From: Haladaptatus litoreus
GTDB lineage: Archaea > Halobacteriota > Halobacteria > Halobacteriales > Haladaptataceae
Direction: 5' to 3'
Length of the DNA: 64,000 nucleotides
NCBI RefSeq assembly: GCF_900156425.1
Contig: NZ_FTNO01000002.1
Location: 354,125 to 418,124 of the forward strand
Of the stretch, positions 7,643 to 17,030 are shown in pieces. The notes beneath the pieces are model-generated. The model was given only the letters and a program-made list of their open reading frames with translations, was not told the DNA's origin and did not search any database. Numbering within the stretch: the first letter of the stretch is position 1; each line of letters begins with the position of its first letter. Position numbers and translations under genes: made by a program.

Positions 7643-9430
7643 ATGCAAAGAAAGAAGCAACGACGACGAAAGTATATAAGCCTCCTCCTGACGGGTTTGC
7701 TTGTCGTCTCTACGGCCGCCTTCACTGGCGCATTTAGCGGGCTTGCTCAAACGTCGGACGTGCAACCGTCCGACAACGCATCCGATGATGATTGGGCAAC
7801 GCACCGCGCTGATGAAGGACGAACCGGTGCAACGGCCGGAACGGGGCCTGCCGGGCCGTATGCGAATACAGAATGGAAAGCCAATTCCACCGGGACGGTA
7901 GAAGGCGCGACAGTTTCTGGTGATACCGTTTACGTCGGTGTGACGACGTTTCTGGAGTATTACGGAGACAATGGAGCAGTCACCGCCTACGATGCGGAAA
8001 CCGGTGAAGTTCGGTGGAACCAAAGCGAACTCAGGAAACCGAATGGTGCACCGACCGTCTCCGACGGAACCGTCTACGTCGCTACGAACGCCGGAGAAGA
8101 ACACCCACACCTTTCGGCTGGCGGAAAAGGTGGGCTGTTCGCTCTCGATGCAGAAACCGGTGAAATAGAATGGCAGAACAACGAGACTACTTGGTTGGGT
8201 TCCCCAATCGTGGTCGGTGACCGACTGTACGCAATCACCGGTGACAACGTCTCCGTCGTGGATGTCGAAACCGGCGAACGAATAACCACCTTAGAAACCG
8301 GCCTCGAAGATAGTACGGACGGCGACACGAACGTACATCACACCGTCGAGGACTTCGCGGTCGTCGATGGTTCGGTGTATCTATCCGTCGAAACAGCCAC
8401 CGAAACGGATGATGACAATGAGTACGTAATCAACTATACGTACTCAGGTTCGCTCATTTCGCTGGACGCGACCGATGGTTCACACGAGTGGACGCAAACC
8501 GCCGACTCCGAAGTGGTTGGAATGGCGGTTGCGGATGGTAAAGTCTACTGGACGCTCCAGCCCGATACCGTGCAGACGTATTCAGCAGAAGACGGCACCC
8601 TGCACTGGCAGAAACAACTCGGCTACAGCGTCGATAATGTCGAACCCGCTCGCATCACTGCACCAGCAGTCGATGACGGAACGGTCTACGTCGGTATCGA
8701 CGACAACGAGTACGAATACGGCTACTACGATGGCAGTGGGAAGAAAAATATCGGTGCGATATACGCTCTCGACGGTCAAAACGGCCAAGAGCAGTGGCGG
8801 TTCGAAACTGCCGCGACCGTCGATTCTGCACCCGTCCTCACTGATGACTCGGTGTTCTTCGGTGCCGTTCACACGAACGAGCAGAATTTCACTCGCCACT
8901 CGATGTACGCGCTGAGTCGTGACGACGGAACCGAGCAATGGAGCTACGCCACAGAAGAATCCGGTAGCGCGCATCTGGGGTCAGTCATTCCGGCGAATGA
9001 CCGACTCTATACGTGGGCGCACTACAAGGTTCTCTATCCGCAGTACGGGGAGTACAGAATGTACGCGCTGAACGTCAGCGACGAACGACCCGACGAGAAT
9101 CACCGATTAGCCGACGACTCGGTGGGCGACCAGAACATAGCGCCAAACGTCGTCGTAACGTCCGACAATGAACGATTCGAAGGTAGCGATAGAGTCGTGA
9201 CAGCGGTCGAAGGCGGCAAAACGGTCGTGTTGAACGCCTCCCTGTCGAGCGATTCGGACGGCGAAATCGTCTCCTACGAGTGGGACGCTGACGGCGACGG
9301 CGAGTACGAAACGTCCGGCAAAACCGTCGAAGTAACGGTACCGGAGTGTGAAACCGTCACAGTCAACCTGCGCGTCACCGACGACGACGGCGGTGTCAGC
9401 ACCGGTAGCGCCGAACTACGCGGCACGTAG
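7643..9430 (+). CDS. Secreted PQQ-type beta-propeller protein with C-terminal PKD domain
   Basis: A 595-residue exported protein. The N-terminus has a basic stretch (RKKQRRRKY) and one hydrophobic segment of about 25 residues, a Sec-type signal. From residue about 50 to 500 there are repeated blades with the pattern GxVYVG, LDAETGE, EWQ/RWxF, as in PQQ-like/BamB-type propellers. The last 90 residues (VVLNASLSSDSDGEIVSYEW onward) form a PKD domain with the classical DxDGDGEYET. It is likely a cell-surface binding or scaffold protein rather than an enzyme, since no quinone-binding catalytic residues can be identified. It stands alone; a T-run at 9453-9458 follows. Confidence 0.8.
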   Translation: MQRKKQRRRKYISLLLTGLLVVSTAAFTGAFSGLAQTSDVQPSDNASDDDWATHRADEGRTGATAGTGPAGPYANTEWKANSTGTVEGATVSGDTVYVGVTTFLEYYGDNGAVTAYDAETGEVRWNQSELRKPNGAPTVSDGTVYVATNAGEEHPHLSAGGKGGLFALDAETGEIEWQNNETTWLGSPIVVGDRLYAITGDNVSVVDVETGERITTLETGLEDSTDGDTNVHHTVEDFAVVDGSVYLSVETATETDDDNEYVINYTYSGSLISLDATDGSHEWTQTADSEVVGMAVADGKVYWTLQPDTVQTYSAEDGTLHWQKQLGYSVDNVEPARITAPAVDDGTVYVGIDDNEYEYGYYDGSGKKNIGAIYALDGQNGQEQWRFETAATVDSAPVLTDDSVFFGAVHTNEQNFTRHSMYALSRDDGTEQWSYATEESGSAHLGSVIPANDRLYTWAHYKVLYPQYGEYRMYALNVSDERPDENHRLADDSVGDQNIAPNVVVTSDNERFEGSDRVVTAVEGGKTVVLNASLSSDSDGEIVSYEWDADGDGEYETSGKTVEVTVPECETVTVNLRVTDDDGGVSTGSAELRGT

Positions 9431-9452
9431 CGAATCGTAACTATCCAATCGC

Positions 9453-9458
9453 TTTTTT
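9453..9458 (+). terminator. T-run after the beta-propeller gene
   Basis: Six consecutive T residues lie about 22 bases after the stop at 9430 and overlap the end of the convergent ATPase gene at 9457. Such T-runs end archaeal transcripts; no hairpin is involved. Confidence 0.45.
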
Positions 9459-10512
9459 ATCGTTGTTCGACCAGTTCAGGTGTGCCGCCTTCGACAACGT
9501 GAGCGTCGTCTGCGTCGAATCCGACACGAACTCGTTCTTTTTTCGGAGCCTCAGGAACTCGGAGCGTAACCGGCCTGCCATCCCAATCGAGATGGACACG
9601 GAACGCTTCGCCGAGAAATTCGGTGGCTTCGACTGTCGCCAAAAACGTGTTTTCGCCAGTGCCCAATCGAAGCGCTTCGGGGCGGACGCAGAACGTCAGG
9701 TGTTCGTCTGTCGTACCCTCGATACGGAACTCGTGGTCGCCGACCGTAACCAGCGACCCCCTTGTTTCGTGTGCAACCGTCTCACCCGAGAAGACGTTGT
9801 TCTCGCCGACGAACTCCGCGACGAACCGGGATTCAGGTCGGCGGTACACGTCCTCGGGACGACCGATTTGCTCGATTCGACCGTCGTGCATGACTGCCAC
9901 GCGGTCGCTTATCGCCAGCGCCTCCTCTTGGTCGTGAGTGACGTAGATGGTCGTAATCCCGAGGTCGGACTGGATTCGGGAAACTTGCGTGCGAAGGTCG
10001 TCACGAAGGCGAGCATCGAGAGCGCTCATCGGTTCGTCCAAGAGAAGCACGTCCGGGCCGGGTGCGAGCGCACGCGCGAGGGCGACTCGTTGTTGCTGGC
10101 CGCCGGACAGTTCGTCGGGCTTGCGGTTTCCGAAATCGGCCAAATCGACCAGCTCGAGGAGCGATTCGACGCGCTCGTCTCGCGTCATCGCTCCCGGTGG
10201 GTCGCGGAAACGAAGGCCGTAGCCGACGTTTTCCGCGACGGTCATGTGCGGGAACAGCGCGTAGTTCTGGAAGACGATTCCCACGTCGCGGTCTTCCGGT
10301 GGCACGCCGGTCATGTCTCGCCTTCCGAACTGCACTGTTCCAGCGGTTGGCTCTTCGAACCCCGCGATTGCGCGAAGGGTGGTCGTTTTGCCGCATCCGG
10401 ACGGGCCGACGAGGGTGAAGAACTCGCCGTCCTCGACGTGAATGGAGACTTCTTCCAGGGCGGTTACGCCGTCGTACTCCTTTCGCACGCCGGAGAGGCG
10501 AACGTCAACCAC
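9457..10512 (-). CDS. ABC transporter ATPase of a thiamine-type importer
   Basis: A 351-residue ATPase of the potA/thiQ/fbpC group. Walker A is GPSGCGKTT, the signature LSGGQQQR and Walker B VLLLDEPMSALD, followed by the H-loop THDQEEAL. A C-terminal TOBE-like domain of about 120 residues follows. A GTG at 10512 is chosen because GGAGGG lies six bases before it; an ATG at 10548 in the same frame would overlap the permease stop. It is the last gene of the unit binding protein, permease, ATPase. The fused permease and the binding protein suggest thiamine, but iron or another small solute cannot be excluded. Confidence 0.85.
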   Translation of the reverse strand: MVDVRLSGVRKEYDGVTALEEVSIHVEDGEFFTLVGPSGCGKTTTLRAIAGFEEPTAGTVQFGRRDMTGVPPEDRDVGIVFQNYALFPHMTVAENVGYGLRFRDPPGAMTRDERVESLLELVDLADFGNRKPDELSGGQQQRVALARALAPGPDVLLLDEPMSALDARLRDDLRTQVSRIQSDLGITTIYVTHDQEEALAISDRVAVMHDGRIEQIGRPEDVYRRPESRFVAEFVGENNVFSGETVAHETRGSLVTVGDHEFRIEGTTDEHLTFCVRPEALRLGTGENTFLATVEATEFLGEAFRVHLDWDGRPVTLRVPEAPKKERVRVGFDADDAHVVEGGTPELVEQR

Positions 10513-10532
10513 GGTGTACCCTCCGACTGTTT

Positions 10533-12206
10533 TTATCCATTCTCCCACCTCCCGCCGAGGCGGTCGATGACGACGAAACTGACCGCGGTGACGGCGAGGA
10601 GAACGGTTCCCATCGCGGTCGCTGGGCCGAGCGTTCGGTTGCCGAGATAGCGTTCGACGGCCACTGGCATCGTATAACTGCTACTGCCGGTGGCAAGAAT
10701 AACTGTCGAGTCGAACTCGCCGATACTGATTGCGAAGGCGAACGCGGCCCCGGCGGCGAGTCCGGCCGCGACCAATGGGAGTTCGATGTCCATCAGCGAC
10801 CGGAACCGGCTTGCCCCGAGCGCCCGCGCCGATTCGACCATTCGCGGGTCGATTCCGGCGAACATCGGGGCAACGTTTCGCGTGACGAAGGGATACGCCG
10901 CGACTGCGTGGGCCGCGACGATGGCGACCGCACCGCCAACTTGGATTCTGGTTCCGGCGATTGGCACGCCGAAGACGAGTCCGCGAAGCATGCCTAGGCC
11001 GACCATAACGCCACTCACTGCGAAGGGGGCCATCGCAATCGCTTCCACGAGTCGAGTGCCTCGCGCCCTCGAAAGCACCGCGATGACGACGCCCATCGGG
11101 AGCGCGATGAGGAGCGTGCCGACGCCGAAAACCAACGAATTTTGCACCGCAACGCCGGGTTTCGTCTGGAAGGAGGCCCCCGAAACCTGCCGGGTAACGA
11201 GAAATTCGTAATAGCGCAGAGTGAATCCGTTCGGCCCGGTCACGCTTTCGAGGACGGTGCTGACGAGAGGGCCGAGAAAAAGAATTCCAACGGCCAAGAA
11301 ATAGACCAGTATTCCGGCCCGTTCGAGCGATTCCGATAGCCCGCGAACGCCCGAAAACAGCCGTTTTCGGGCGAGCGGGCGACTCGCTCGGGTTGCCGCC
11401 GTCTGTCGCGCTTCGTACCTAAGATAGGCGTAGGTCAGCACCAGCGAGAGAGTCGTTTCGAGAACCGCGAGAACTGCGGCCTCGGAGTAGTCCAAATCAC
11501 GGACGAGTGCGTAAATCCACACCTCGACGGTTTGAAACTGGAAGCCACCCAACGCCAGCACGATTGGGAACGACATGAACGTGAAGATGAACGTGAGGAG
11601 CGCGCCCGTCAGGATCGCAGGGAGCAGTTGCGGAACGAGTACGTCGCGGAACGCGCGAAACCGCCCTGCGCCGAGGCTTCGGGCGGTTTCGACTTCGCGG
11701 GCGTCCACGCTCTCCCACGCCGCGTTCGTGATTCTGGCGACCAGCGGCGCGTTGTAAAAGGCGTGTGCGACCACGATTGCTGGCAGATTGTAGAGCAAGG
11801 AGTACGGCCCGAGTCCGACGATTCCGAGCGCGTCGTTGAGCACTCCGTTCTGGCCGAACATGGCTACGAAACCAATCGCCACGAGAATCGACGGCATGAC
11901 GAACGGAATGATGGTCAGCGACCGAATCGTTCGTCTGCCGGGAAACTCGTAACGCGAGAGGACGTAGGCACCCGGCAAGCCGATGGCGACGCTGGCAATC
12001 GTAGAGAGAAACGCCTGCCACGCCGTGAACCGAAAGATTTCGTTGATGTAGAACTGGTCGGTCAGAACGTCGAGGAAGGCGTCCGGACTGCCCGCATCCG
12101 CGAAGACGATGGCCACTGGAAAGTAAAACAGCACGGCGAGAACGGCGGTAGTTGCAACTCCGAGGAGGGAGAGCGCGTGCCGTTCCAGCCAGTGCCGAAC
12201 TCCCAT
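10533..12206 (-). CDS. Fused ABC permease of the ThiP/FbpB type
   Basis: A 557-residue integral membrane protein holding two permease domains in one chain, about 12 membrane segments in all. Each half has an EAA loop: REVETARSLGAGRFRAFRDV in the first and RMVESARALGASRFRSLMDI in the second. Fused permeases of this length are typical of thiamine and ferric importers. Its ATG follows directly on the stop of the binding-protein gene (TGA then ATG), so the two are translationally linked. It would form the channel between the lipoprotein receptor and the downstream ATPase. Confidence 0.85.
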   Translation of the reverse strand: MGVRHWLERHALSLLGVATTAVLAVLFYFPVAIVFADAGSPDAFLDVLTDQFYINEIFRFTAWQAFLSTIASVAIGLPGAYVLSRYEFPGRRTIRSLTIIPFVMPSILVAIGFVAMFGQNGVLNDALGIVGLGPYSLLYNLPAIVVAHAFYNAPLVARITNAAWESVDAREVETARSLGAGRFRAFRDVLVPQLLPAILTGALLTFIFTFMSFPIVLALGGFQFQTVEVWIYALVRDLDYSEAAVLAVLETTLSLVLTYAYLRYEARQTAATRASRPLARKRLFSGVRGLSESLERAGILVYFLAVGILFLGPLVSTVLESVTGPNGFTLRYYEFLVTRQVSGASFQTKPGVAVQNSLVFGVGTLLIALPMGVVIAVLSRARGTRLVEAIAMAPFAVSGVMVGLGMLRGLVFGVPIAGTRIQVGGAVAIVAAHAVAAYPFVTRNVAPMFAGIDPRMVESARALGASRFRSLMDIELPLVAAGLAAGAAFAFAISIGEFDSTVILATGSSSYTMPVAVERYLGNRTLGPATAMGTVLLAVTAVSFVVIDRLGGRWENG

Positions 12207-13328
12207 TCAGTTGGTTGCGATTTGTCGCGCCCACTGTTCAACCCATCCTTCGACGTTGCCTTTCAATTCGTCGTAGGAGTAGGTCACCGGTTGGTCGGGT
12301 GCTTTGGCGTACTTGTCGAACTCCTTGCCGGGTTCAGCCCAGTCGGTCGCTGGGAACTGAACGTTGAGCGTCGGAATCTTCGACTGGGCTTTCTTCGAGA
12401 GCATGAAGTTGAGGAAGGCGTCGGCTAACTGTGGGTTGTCAGTGTCGGCGAACTTCGCCATTCCCTCGGGGTTCGCGTAGCCCTGTCCGTTCAGGAAGCC
12501 GATTTGGTGTTTTTTCATGTCCGCGCCGGAGCGGTTTGCGTACACTTGGTCGGTGGAGTAGGAGACGACGATTGGTCGCTCACCGTTCGAGTAGGCCGTG
12601 TAGGCCGCATCCCACGAGCCGAGGATTTGTGTGTCGTTTTGCATCAACTGCTTCCAGTAGTCAAGGTACGCATCCGGCCCTTTCTGATGAATCGACCAAA
12701 GCAGGAAGGCACGTCCGGTAATCGCTTGCTGGGCGTTTTCCGTGATGAGCGTACTCTTGAATTTCGGCTTCGTCAGCGCGTCGAAGGAAGTCGGTTCATC
12801 AACTTCGTTCGCGTTGTAGACGAGGCTGATGTAGCCCGTATCGTACGGAACTGCCCGTTGTTCCGGGTCGAATTTCAGACCGTCTTTGACGTGGCCGTAG
12901 TTCGACAGCGAATCCGCAATCGGCGTGAACAACTGTTTCCCGCCGATTTTGTCGTCGATGGTGATGAGATGGTCTACGTTCAGGCCGACGTACACGTCAG
13001 TGTCGATGCTGACGCCCTGTGCCTTTCGCTGGATGAAGTAGTTTACCTCGTTTTCGGGCGTCTGCCATTCGAGCGTGGCCTGCGGGTACTCCTTTTCGAA
13101 CTCCTGTTTGAGCCATTTTCCGGGCGATGAACTCGGTGAATCCACGAGCGCGCTGTACGTGGCGACTTTCAGCGTGCCACCGAGTTCGGCTTGAGCAGTC
13201 GTTTTTGCGGTTCCCGCCCCACCGGAGTCGGTCGGTTCCTCGGTCGAATCGGAACTGGAACTATCGAGACAGCCGGCAAGCCCTGCGAGGGCGGCACTCC
13301 CTGCGGTAAGGAAGGTTCGACGTTTCAT
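12207..13328 (-). CDS. Substrate-binding lipoprotein, thiamine type (ThiB/TbpA-like)
   Basis: A 373-residue receptor of the type that delivers substrate to a fused permease. The start MKRRTFLTAGSAALAGLAGC combines a Tat signal with a lipobox whose Cys (residue 20) is followed by a Ser/Thr-rich linker. The mature domain begins LKVATYSALVDSP and contains VPYDTGYISLVYN and PILVVSYST-like blocks (here RPIVVSYSTDQVY) seen in thiamine-binding ThiB proteins. It is the first gene of a three-gene operon. I looked for a TPP riboswitch in the 150 bases upstream and did not see the conserved CUGAGA core, so regulation is more likely by a protein. Thiamine specificity is inferred from family resemblance. 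Confidence 0.8.
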   Translation of the reverse strand: MKRRTFLTAGSAALAGLAGCLDSSSSDSTEEPTDSGGAGTAKTTAQAELGGTLKVATYSALVDSPSSSPGKWLKQEFEKEYPQATLEWQTPENEVNYFIQRKAQGVSIDTDVYVGLNVDHLITIDDKIGGKQLFTPIADSLSNYGHVKDGLKFDPEQRAVPYDTGYISLVYNANEVDEPTSFDALTKPKFKSTLITENAQQAITGRAFLLWSIHQKGPDAYLDYWKQLMQNDTQILGSWDAAYTAYSNGERPIVVSYSTDQVYANRSGADMKKHQIGFLNGQGYANPEGMAKFADTDNPQLADAFLNFMLSKKAQSKIPTLNVQFPATDWAEPGKEFDKYAKAPDQPVTYSYDELKGNVEGWVEQWARQIATN

Positions 13329-13627
13329 TACTCAGTGGTTATAGTCGGTGATACTTAATCGGCATGATGTTCGAACCGAGACGATAGGGGAGAGAATCTC
13401 CAATATACCATATATCAATATATGAAATTGGTTCTCGTGCGAATCTGTGCAGTTCTGAACGATGAGTTAGTTCGAAATATTACACTTCACTGGTGGCGTT
13501 GCAGAAAGCCCGTTCCGAAGTTAGTTCGCCGTTCGAATCGAGTCGTCTGCGTTCACTCGCGGCCGATCTTCGTCAGACTATAAGAACAGGCATTCGACTG
13601 AGCAGTGGTGAATGCAACTCGACCGGA
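13329..13627. other. Intergenic region of about 300 bases between the transporter and a downstream gene
   Basis: AT-rich in its first half (several ATATAT-like stretches at about 13400-13430 that may hold the promoter of the binding-protein gene). No gene or riboswitch-like structure was recognised. Confidence 0.5.
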
Positions 13628-14026
13628 TCAGGGCAGTCTCACCAACGAAACCGCAAGCAAATTGAGATTCGTACTGAAGTACGTCGGGTCGTCTCCCAAT
13701 CGAAATCGACTACCCGTCGGGAAAAATCTGCGTGTGAACAAAAACGTGTAGATGGGCGTTTCGCGAAACGAATAGCTGATAACGTATCCATTGTAATCGT
13801 CGGGTTGCGAAATTACCTGAATGTCGTCAGGCGGTTCATCAAGGATAGCCACCGTTATCGTAGCAGGGAGATTCGCCACGATACGAAACGGGACGTTAGG
13901 ATAATAGTCCCGAGCGAACAGCAACGCGATTCCCGACGGAATACCGTCCGTTTGCTGCGCAAATGAATCGAGGGAGAATCTAACCGCCTCCGTCGAGTTG
14001 ACCGCTTTTTTGAGTTCGTCATCCAT
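13628..14026 (-). CDS. Protein of unknown function, paralogue of the next gene, without signal peptide
   Basis: A 132-residue protein from MDDELKKAVNSTEAVRF. It aligns along its length with the gene at 14147-14608: ALLFARDYYPNVPFRIVAN matches VLVYTYDYHPGVQFRVTAS, and ISQPDDYNGYVISY matches ITQPDDYSGYVIRY. The N-terminus has no Tat or Sec signal, unlike its neighbour, so the two may act in different compartments, or this one may have lost its signal. It lies about 120 bases downstream of its paralogue on the same strand. No catalytic motif is visible; the predicted composition is mostly beta. Confidence 0.7.
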   Translation of the reverse strand: MDDELKKAVNSTEAVRFSLDSFAQQTDGIPSGIALLFARDYYPNVPFRIVANLPATITVAILDEPPDDIQVISQPDDYNGYVISYSFRETPIYTFLFTRRFFPTGSRFRLGDDPTYFSTNLNLLAVSLVRLP

Positions 14027-14146
14027 TATGACTTCTCCAAGTGCTGGTTCGAGTACTGAAATTGGGTCAGGTCACAACCCGCGCATCGCTTCGGTCAAAA
14101 AATAGTACGGAATCGCGTCACTGTCCGCTGAGAAAACGAAAGCCGA

Positions 14147-14608
14147 TTAGTTTCCGCCTCCTTCGATGGTAGTGCTGAGCAGGTTGAGCGTACTACTGAA
14201 GATCGACGCGTCACCAGAGAATCGGCGTGTGTTACCCGTACTCAGCGAGAGGTCGCGGCCGAAGACGAGCGTCGTGATTTGGCCTTGACCACCGCCACCA
14301 CCTAGTTGGTAGCGGATGACGTAGCCACTGTAGTCGTCTGGCTGGGTGATTTCCGGGACGTCCCCTCCACCTGGTCGCTCGAGCAGTCGCACCGTGGTCG
14401 ACTGTTCGAGTGATGCGGTCACGCGGAACTGGACTCCGGGGTGGTAGTCGTAGGTGTACACCAGCACGGTCTGGTTCTGTGCCGACGCGCTGCCAGCACT
14501 GCCGAGGCCCAACGCGAGCGCCCCTGTTGCAAGCGCGCCCTTCTTCATGAACGAGCGCCGTTCCGCTGATTCGACGTTTTCTGCGTCTTGTTGCTTTCTC
14601 TCGGTCAT
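14147..14608 (-). CDS. Tat-exported protein of unknown function, paralogue of the preceding entry
   Basis: A 153-residue protein with a Tat signal (ERRSFMKKGALATGALALG) ending at an Ala-rich cleavage region near SASAQ. The mature part of about 110 residues has the shared pattern TYDYHPGVQFR, then QPDDYSGYVIRYQ, a Gly-rich loop, LVFGRDL, and FSSTLNLLSTT. A GGAGGGGG stretch a few bases before the ATG is a good ribosome binding site, which is notable because many neighbours appear leaderless. No enzyme motif is seen. With its signal-less paralogue it forms a small tandem family. Confidence 0.75.
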   Translation of the reverse strand: MTERKQQDAENVESAERRSFMKKGALATGALALGLGSAGSASAQNQTVLVYTYDYHPGVQFRVTASLEQSTTVRLLERPGGGDVPEITQPDDYSGYVIRYQLGGGGGQGQITTLVFGRDLSLSTGNTRRFSGDASIFSSTLNLLSTTIEGGGN

Positions 14609-14913
14609 TCTTTCCCCCTCCTGGGGTGACAGGCAATATGCCGGAACCGATGATAAAGGGCCTTCACCGTTTCGCGAGCCAATGGAAAACTATGCGTGTT
14701 AGGTTCACACCAGCAATTGATCCTATCGGTCAGCGGTCAAACACTCGTTTTCGTTACCGGAGTGTTTCGGCCCGTTTCTGTCCGGTAACGACGAAAACTG
14801 CATCATCGTCGTGGGGTGGTTCCAGCGGGCGGCCCGAAAATGCCGACGGCGTATTGTAGAAAGCAAACGAAAAAGGGTCGTTACGACTCGAACGGATTCG
14901 GGTTTCCCGCCGA
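14609..14913. other. 305-base intergenic region
   Basis: No gene is seen. It contains an inverted repeat, GTTACCGGA and TCCGGTAAC (14753-14789), with a 19-base loop, and presumably the promoter for the Tat-exported gene. Its right end holds the 3' side of the rhodanese gene. Confidence 0.45.
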
Positions 14914-15693
14914 CTACGCGGTTTCGAGTTCGCCATCGGAGTCAGTCCATTCGGTGAGACTTCCCTCGTAAAAACCGATGTCATCGTAGCCGAGATGCGA
15001 GAGAACGACGTACGTGTGACTGATTCGTCGGGCAGTGTTACAGTAGAGAACGACTCGTTTGTCGGGCGTCACGCCGTTCGATTCGAGGATGTCGCGGAGT
15101 TCGTCCGGAGATTTAAGACCGCGAGTTTCGTCGTCCACGAGGTCTAGCCAATCGACGTTGACAGCGTTCGGGAGATGGCCGTCGGCGAACTCCTCGGGGT
15201 CGCGGGTATCGACCAGCACGGCATCTGGATCGTCGATTGCCGATTCGACTTCCTCGCGGGAGACGAGCGGCGTTTCCTCGGGTTCCCGAACCTGATACGT
15301 CACAGCCTCCGGTTCGGGCGCGTTGGTCGTCGTTTCGTGTGTTCCCTGCCACGAACTGAAATCCCCATCGAGAAGGTGGAGATTTCCGTGGCCGTACAGT
15401 TCGGCGGTGACGAGGAATCGTGCGGCGAACACGCCGTGCATGTCGTCGTAGGCGACGATGGTGTCATTCTCGCTGATTCCGGCGTTCCCGAGAAGGTCGG
15501 CCCACGTTTCGGCCCCGGGGAGCATTCCGGCGTCATCGGCGTCCGCGGAGCGGAACTCATCGAATGGGATGTTGACCGCACCCGGAAGATGGCCGATTCC
15601 CTCGTACTCCCAGCCGTCCCGTACATCGACGATACGTACCTCGTCCAGTCGCTCTGCGAGCCAGTCCGCGGAAACGACGACGGTATCCAGCAT
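14914..15693 (-). CDS. Two-domain rhodanese (sulfurtransferase)
   Basis: A 259-residue protein with two rhodanese domains (about residues 1-125 and 135-259). Start ATG is at 15693; the open frame extends further upstream but without homology. The first domain has VDVRDGWEYEGIGHLPGA and no active-site Cys (IVAYDDMHGVFAAR). The second domain has VDTRDPEEFADGHLPNA and the catalytic Cys in LYCNTARRISHT. It should move sulfane sulfur from a donor such as thiosulfate or mercaptopyruvate to an acceptor. It is divergently transcribed from a second two-domain rhodanese, sharing a 240-base promoter region. Confidence 0.85.
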   Translation of the reverse strand: MLDTVVVSADWLAERLDEVRIVDVRDGWEYEGIGHLPGAVNIPFDEFRSADADDAGMLPGAETWADLLGNAGISENDTIVAYDDMHGVFAARFLVTAELYGHGNLHLLDGDFSSWQGTHETTTNAPEPEAVTYQVREPEETPLVSREEVESAIDDPDAVLVDTRDPEEFADGHLPNAVNVDWLDLVDDETRGLKSPDELRDILESNGVTPDKRVVLYCNTARRISHTYVVLSHLGYDDIGFYEGSLTEWTDSDGELETA

Positions 15694-15935
15694 TAGGTCA
15701 ACGTATCGAGGCCAACGTCTTAGCCGTCCGGGTTCCGTCGAATCGAGCAGGGTAGCGGAGAATCCGGAAAATATCACTGGTTTTTTGGAAGTGACTGCTG
15801 CCAGAACGGCCGGAGGAGGCGTAAAACGTCTCTCCCAGCCGTATTTTGCGGCAACAAATTCCGGGACACTCGACAGAAGGCGGAACCTTCCGGCAGTAAC
15901 AACGATATAATCCGGGCGCAGAAAGATAGACGTGC

Positions 15936-16802
15936 ATGAGTAACAGCGATTACGCAAAAGACGTTCTCGTCACCGCGGACTGGGTCGAGGACAACTTGGA
16001 CAAGTTCGAGAGCGACGACCCCGAGTATCGACTCGTAGAAGTGGACGTGGACACCGAAGCATACGACGACGCCCACGCCCCCGGCGCAATCGGGTTCAAC
16101 TGGGAAACCCAACTGCAAGACCAGACGCAGCGGGACATCCTCGAAAAAGAGGACTTCGCCGACCTGCTCGGAAGCCACGGCATCACCGAGGATTCCACCG
16201 TCGTCCTCTACGGTGACAACTCAAACTGGTTCGCGGCCTACACCTACTGGCAGTTCAAATACTACGGCCACCGAGACGTTCGCCTGCTCGACGGCGGACG
16301 GGACTACTGGCTCGACAACGACTATCCGACGACGGACGAGGAACCGAACTTCTCCGAAGTCGAATACGACGCCCGTGGTCCGTTCGAGGGCATCCGCGCC
16401 TACCGCGACGACGTGCAGAAAGCAATCGACCGTGGCGTTCCCCTCGTGGACGTTCGCTCGCCGGAAGAGTTCAGTGGCGAAGTGCTCGCCCCGCCGGGAC
16501 TGCAGGAAACCGCACAGCGCGGCGGCCACATCCCCGGCGCGTCGAACGTCTCGTGGGCGGCCACGGTCAACCCTGATGGGACGTTCAAGAGCGCGGAGGA
16601 ACTCAGCGAACTCTACGAGAGCGAAGGCGTGACGAACGACCAAGAGGTCGTCGCCTACTGCCGAATCGGTGAGCGCTCCTCGATTGCGTGGTTCGCGCTG
16701 TCGGAACTCCTCGGCTACGACAACGTCGTCAACTACGACGGGTCGTGGACGGAATGGGGCAACCTCGTGGACGCGCCAATCGAAACCGGAAGCGGAAACT
16801 AA
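15936..16802 (+). CDS. Thiosulfate sulfurtransferase (two-domain rhodanese)
   Basis: A 288-residue rhodanese. The inactive N-terminal domain has DDAHAPGAIGFNW and VVLYGDNSNWFAAY. The C-terminal domain has VDVRSPEEFSGEV and the active-site loop AYCRIGERSS with the catalytic Cys, then WFALSELLGYDNV. Archaeal and bacterial thiosulfate:cyanide sulfurtransferases have this layout and length. It is divergent from the 14914-15693 rhodanese, but the active-site loops differ (CRIGERS against CNTARRI), suggesting different donors or acceptors. Confidence 0.88.
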   Translation: MSNSDYAKDVLVTADWVEDNLDKFESDDPEYRLVEVDVDTEAYDDAHAPGAIGFNWETQLQDQTQRDILEKEDFADLLGSHGITEDSTVVLYGDNSNWFAAYTYWQFKYYGHRDVRLLDGGRDYWLDNDYPTTDEEPNFSEVEYDARGPFEGIRAYRDDVQKAIDRGVPLVDVRSPEEFSGEVLAPPGLQETAQRGGHIPGASNVSWAATVNPDGTFKSAEELSELYESEGVTNDQEVVAYCRIGERSSIAWFALSELLGYDNVVNYDGSWTEWGNLVDAPIETGSGN

Positions 16803-17030
16803 CCGCGAAACGGTCGTTTAACTCCGTATTTCTATTCGTCGGGAGCGGTCGAAAGCGTCGATTTGAGCGGTTTTAGTCGTCAAATCGTAGCAATTCGTAG
16901 CGCACATCACAGTAAAAGCGCGTGACAATGCAGTGGTATATACGCCTACAGAGAGCTACTAGCAGGGGTTATAGAGAAGCGACCGAATCTCAATACTGTC
17001 GCGTCTACGGGACGCTTCACGAGACTATCC

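Noticed and set aside
9463-10650. 395-residue frame antisense to the thiamine-type ATPase
   Set aside because: It mirrors a gene with complete ABC motifs and has no family pattern of its own.
13329-13480. Possible TPP riboswitch before the thiamine-type binding protein
   Set aside because: The conserved CUGAGA and GAUGA-like core elements were not found on the relevant strand.
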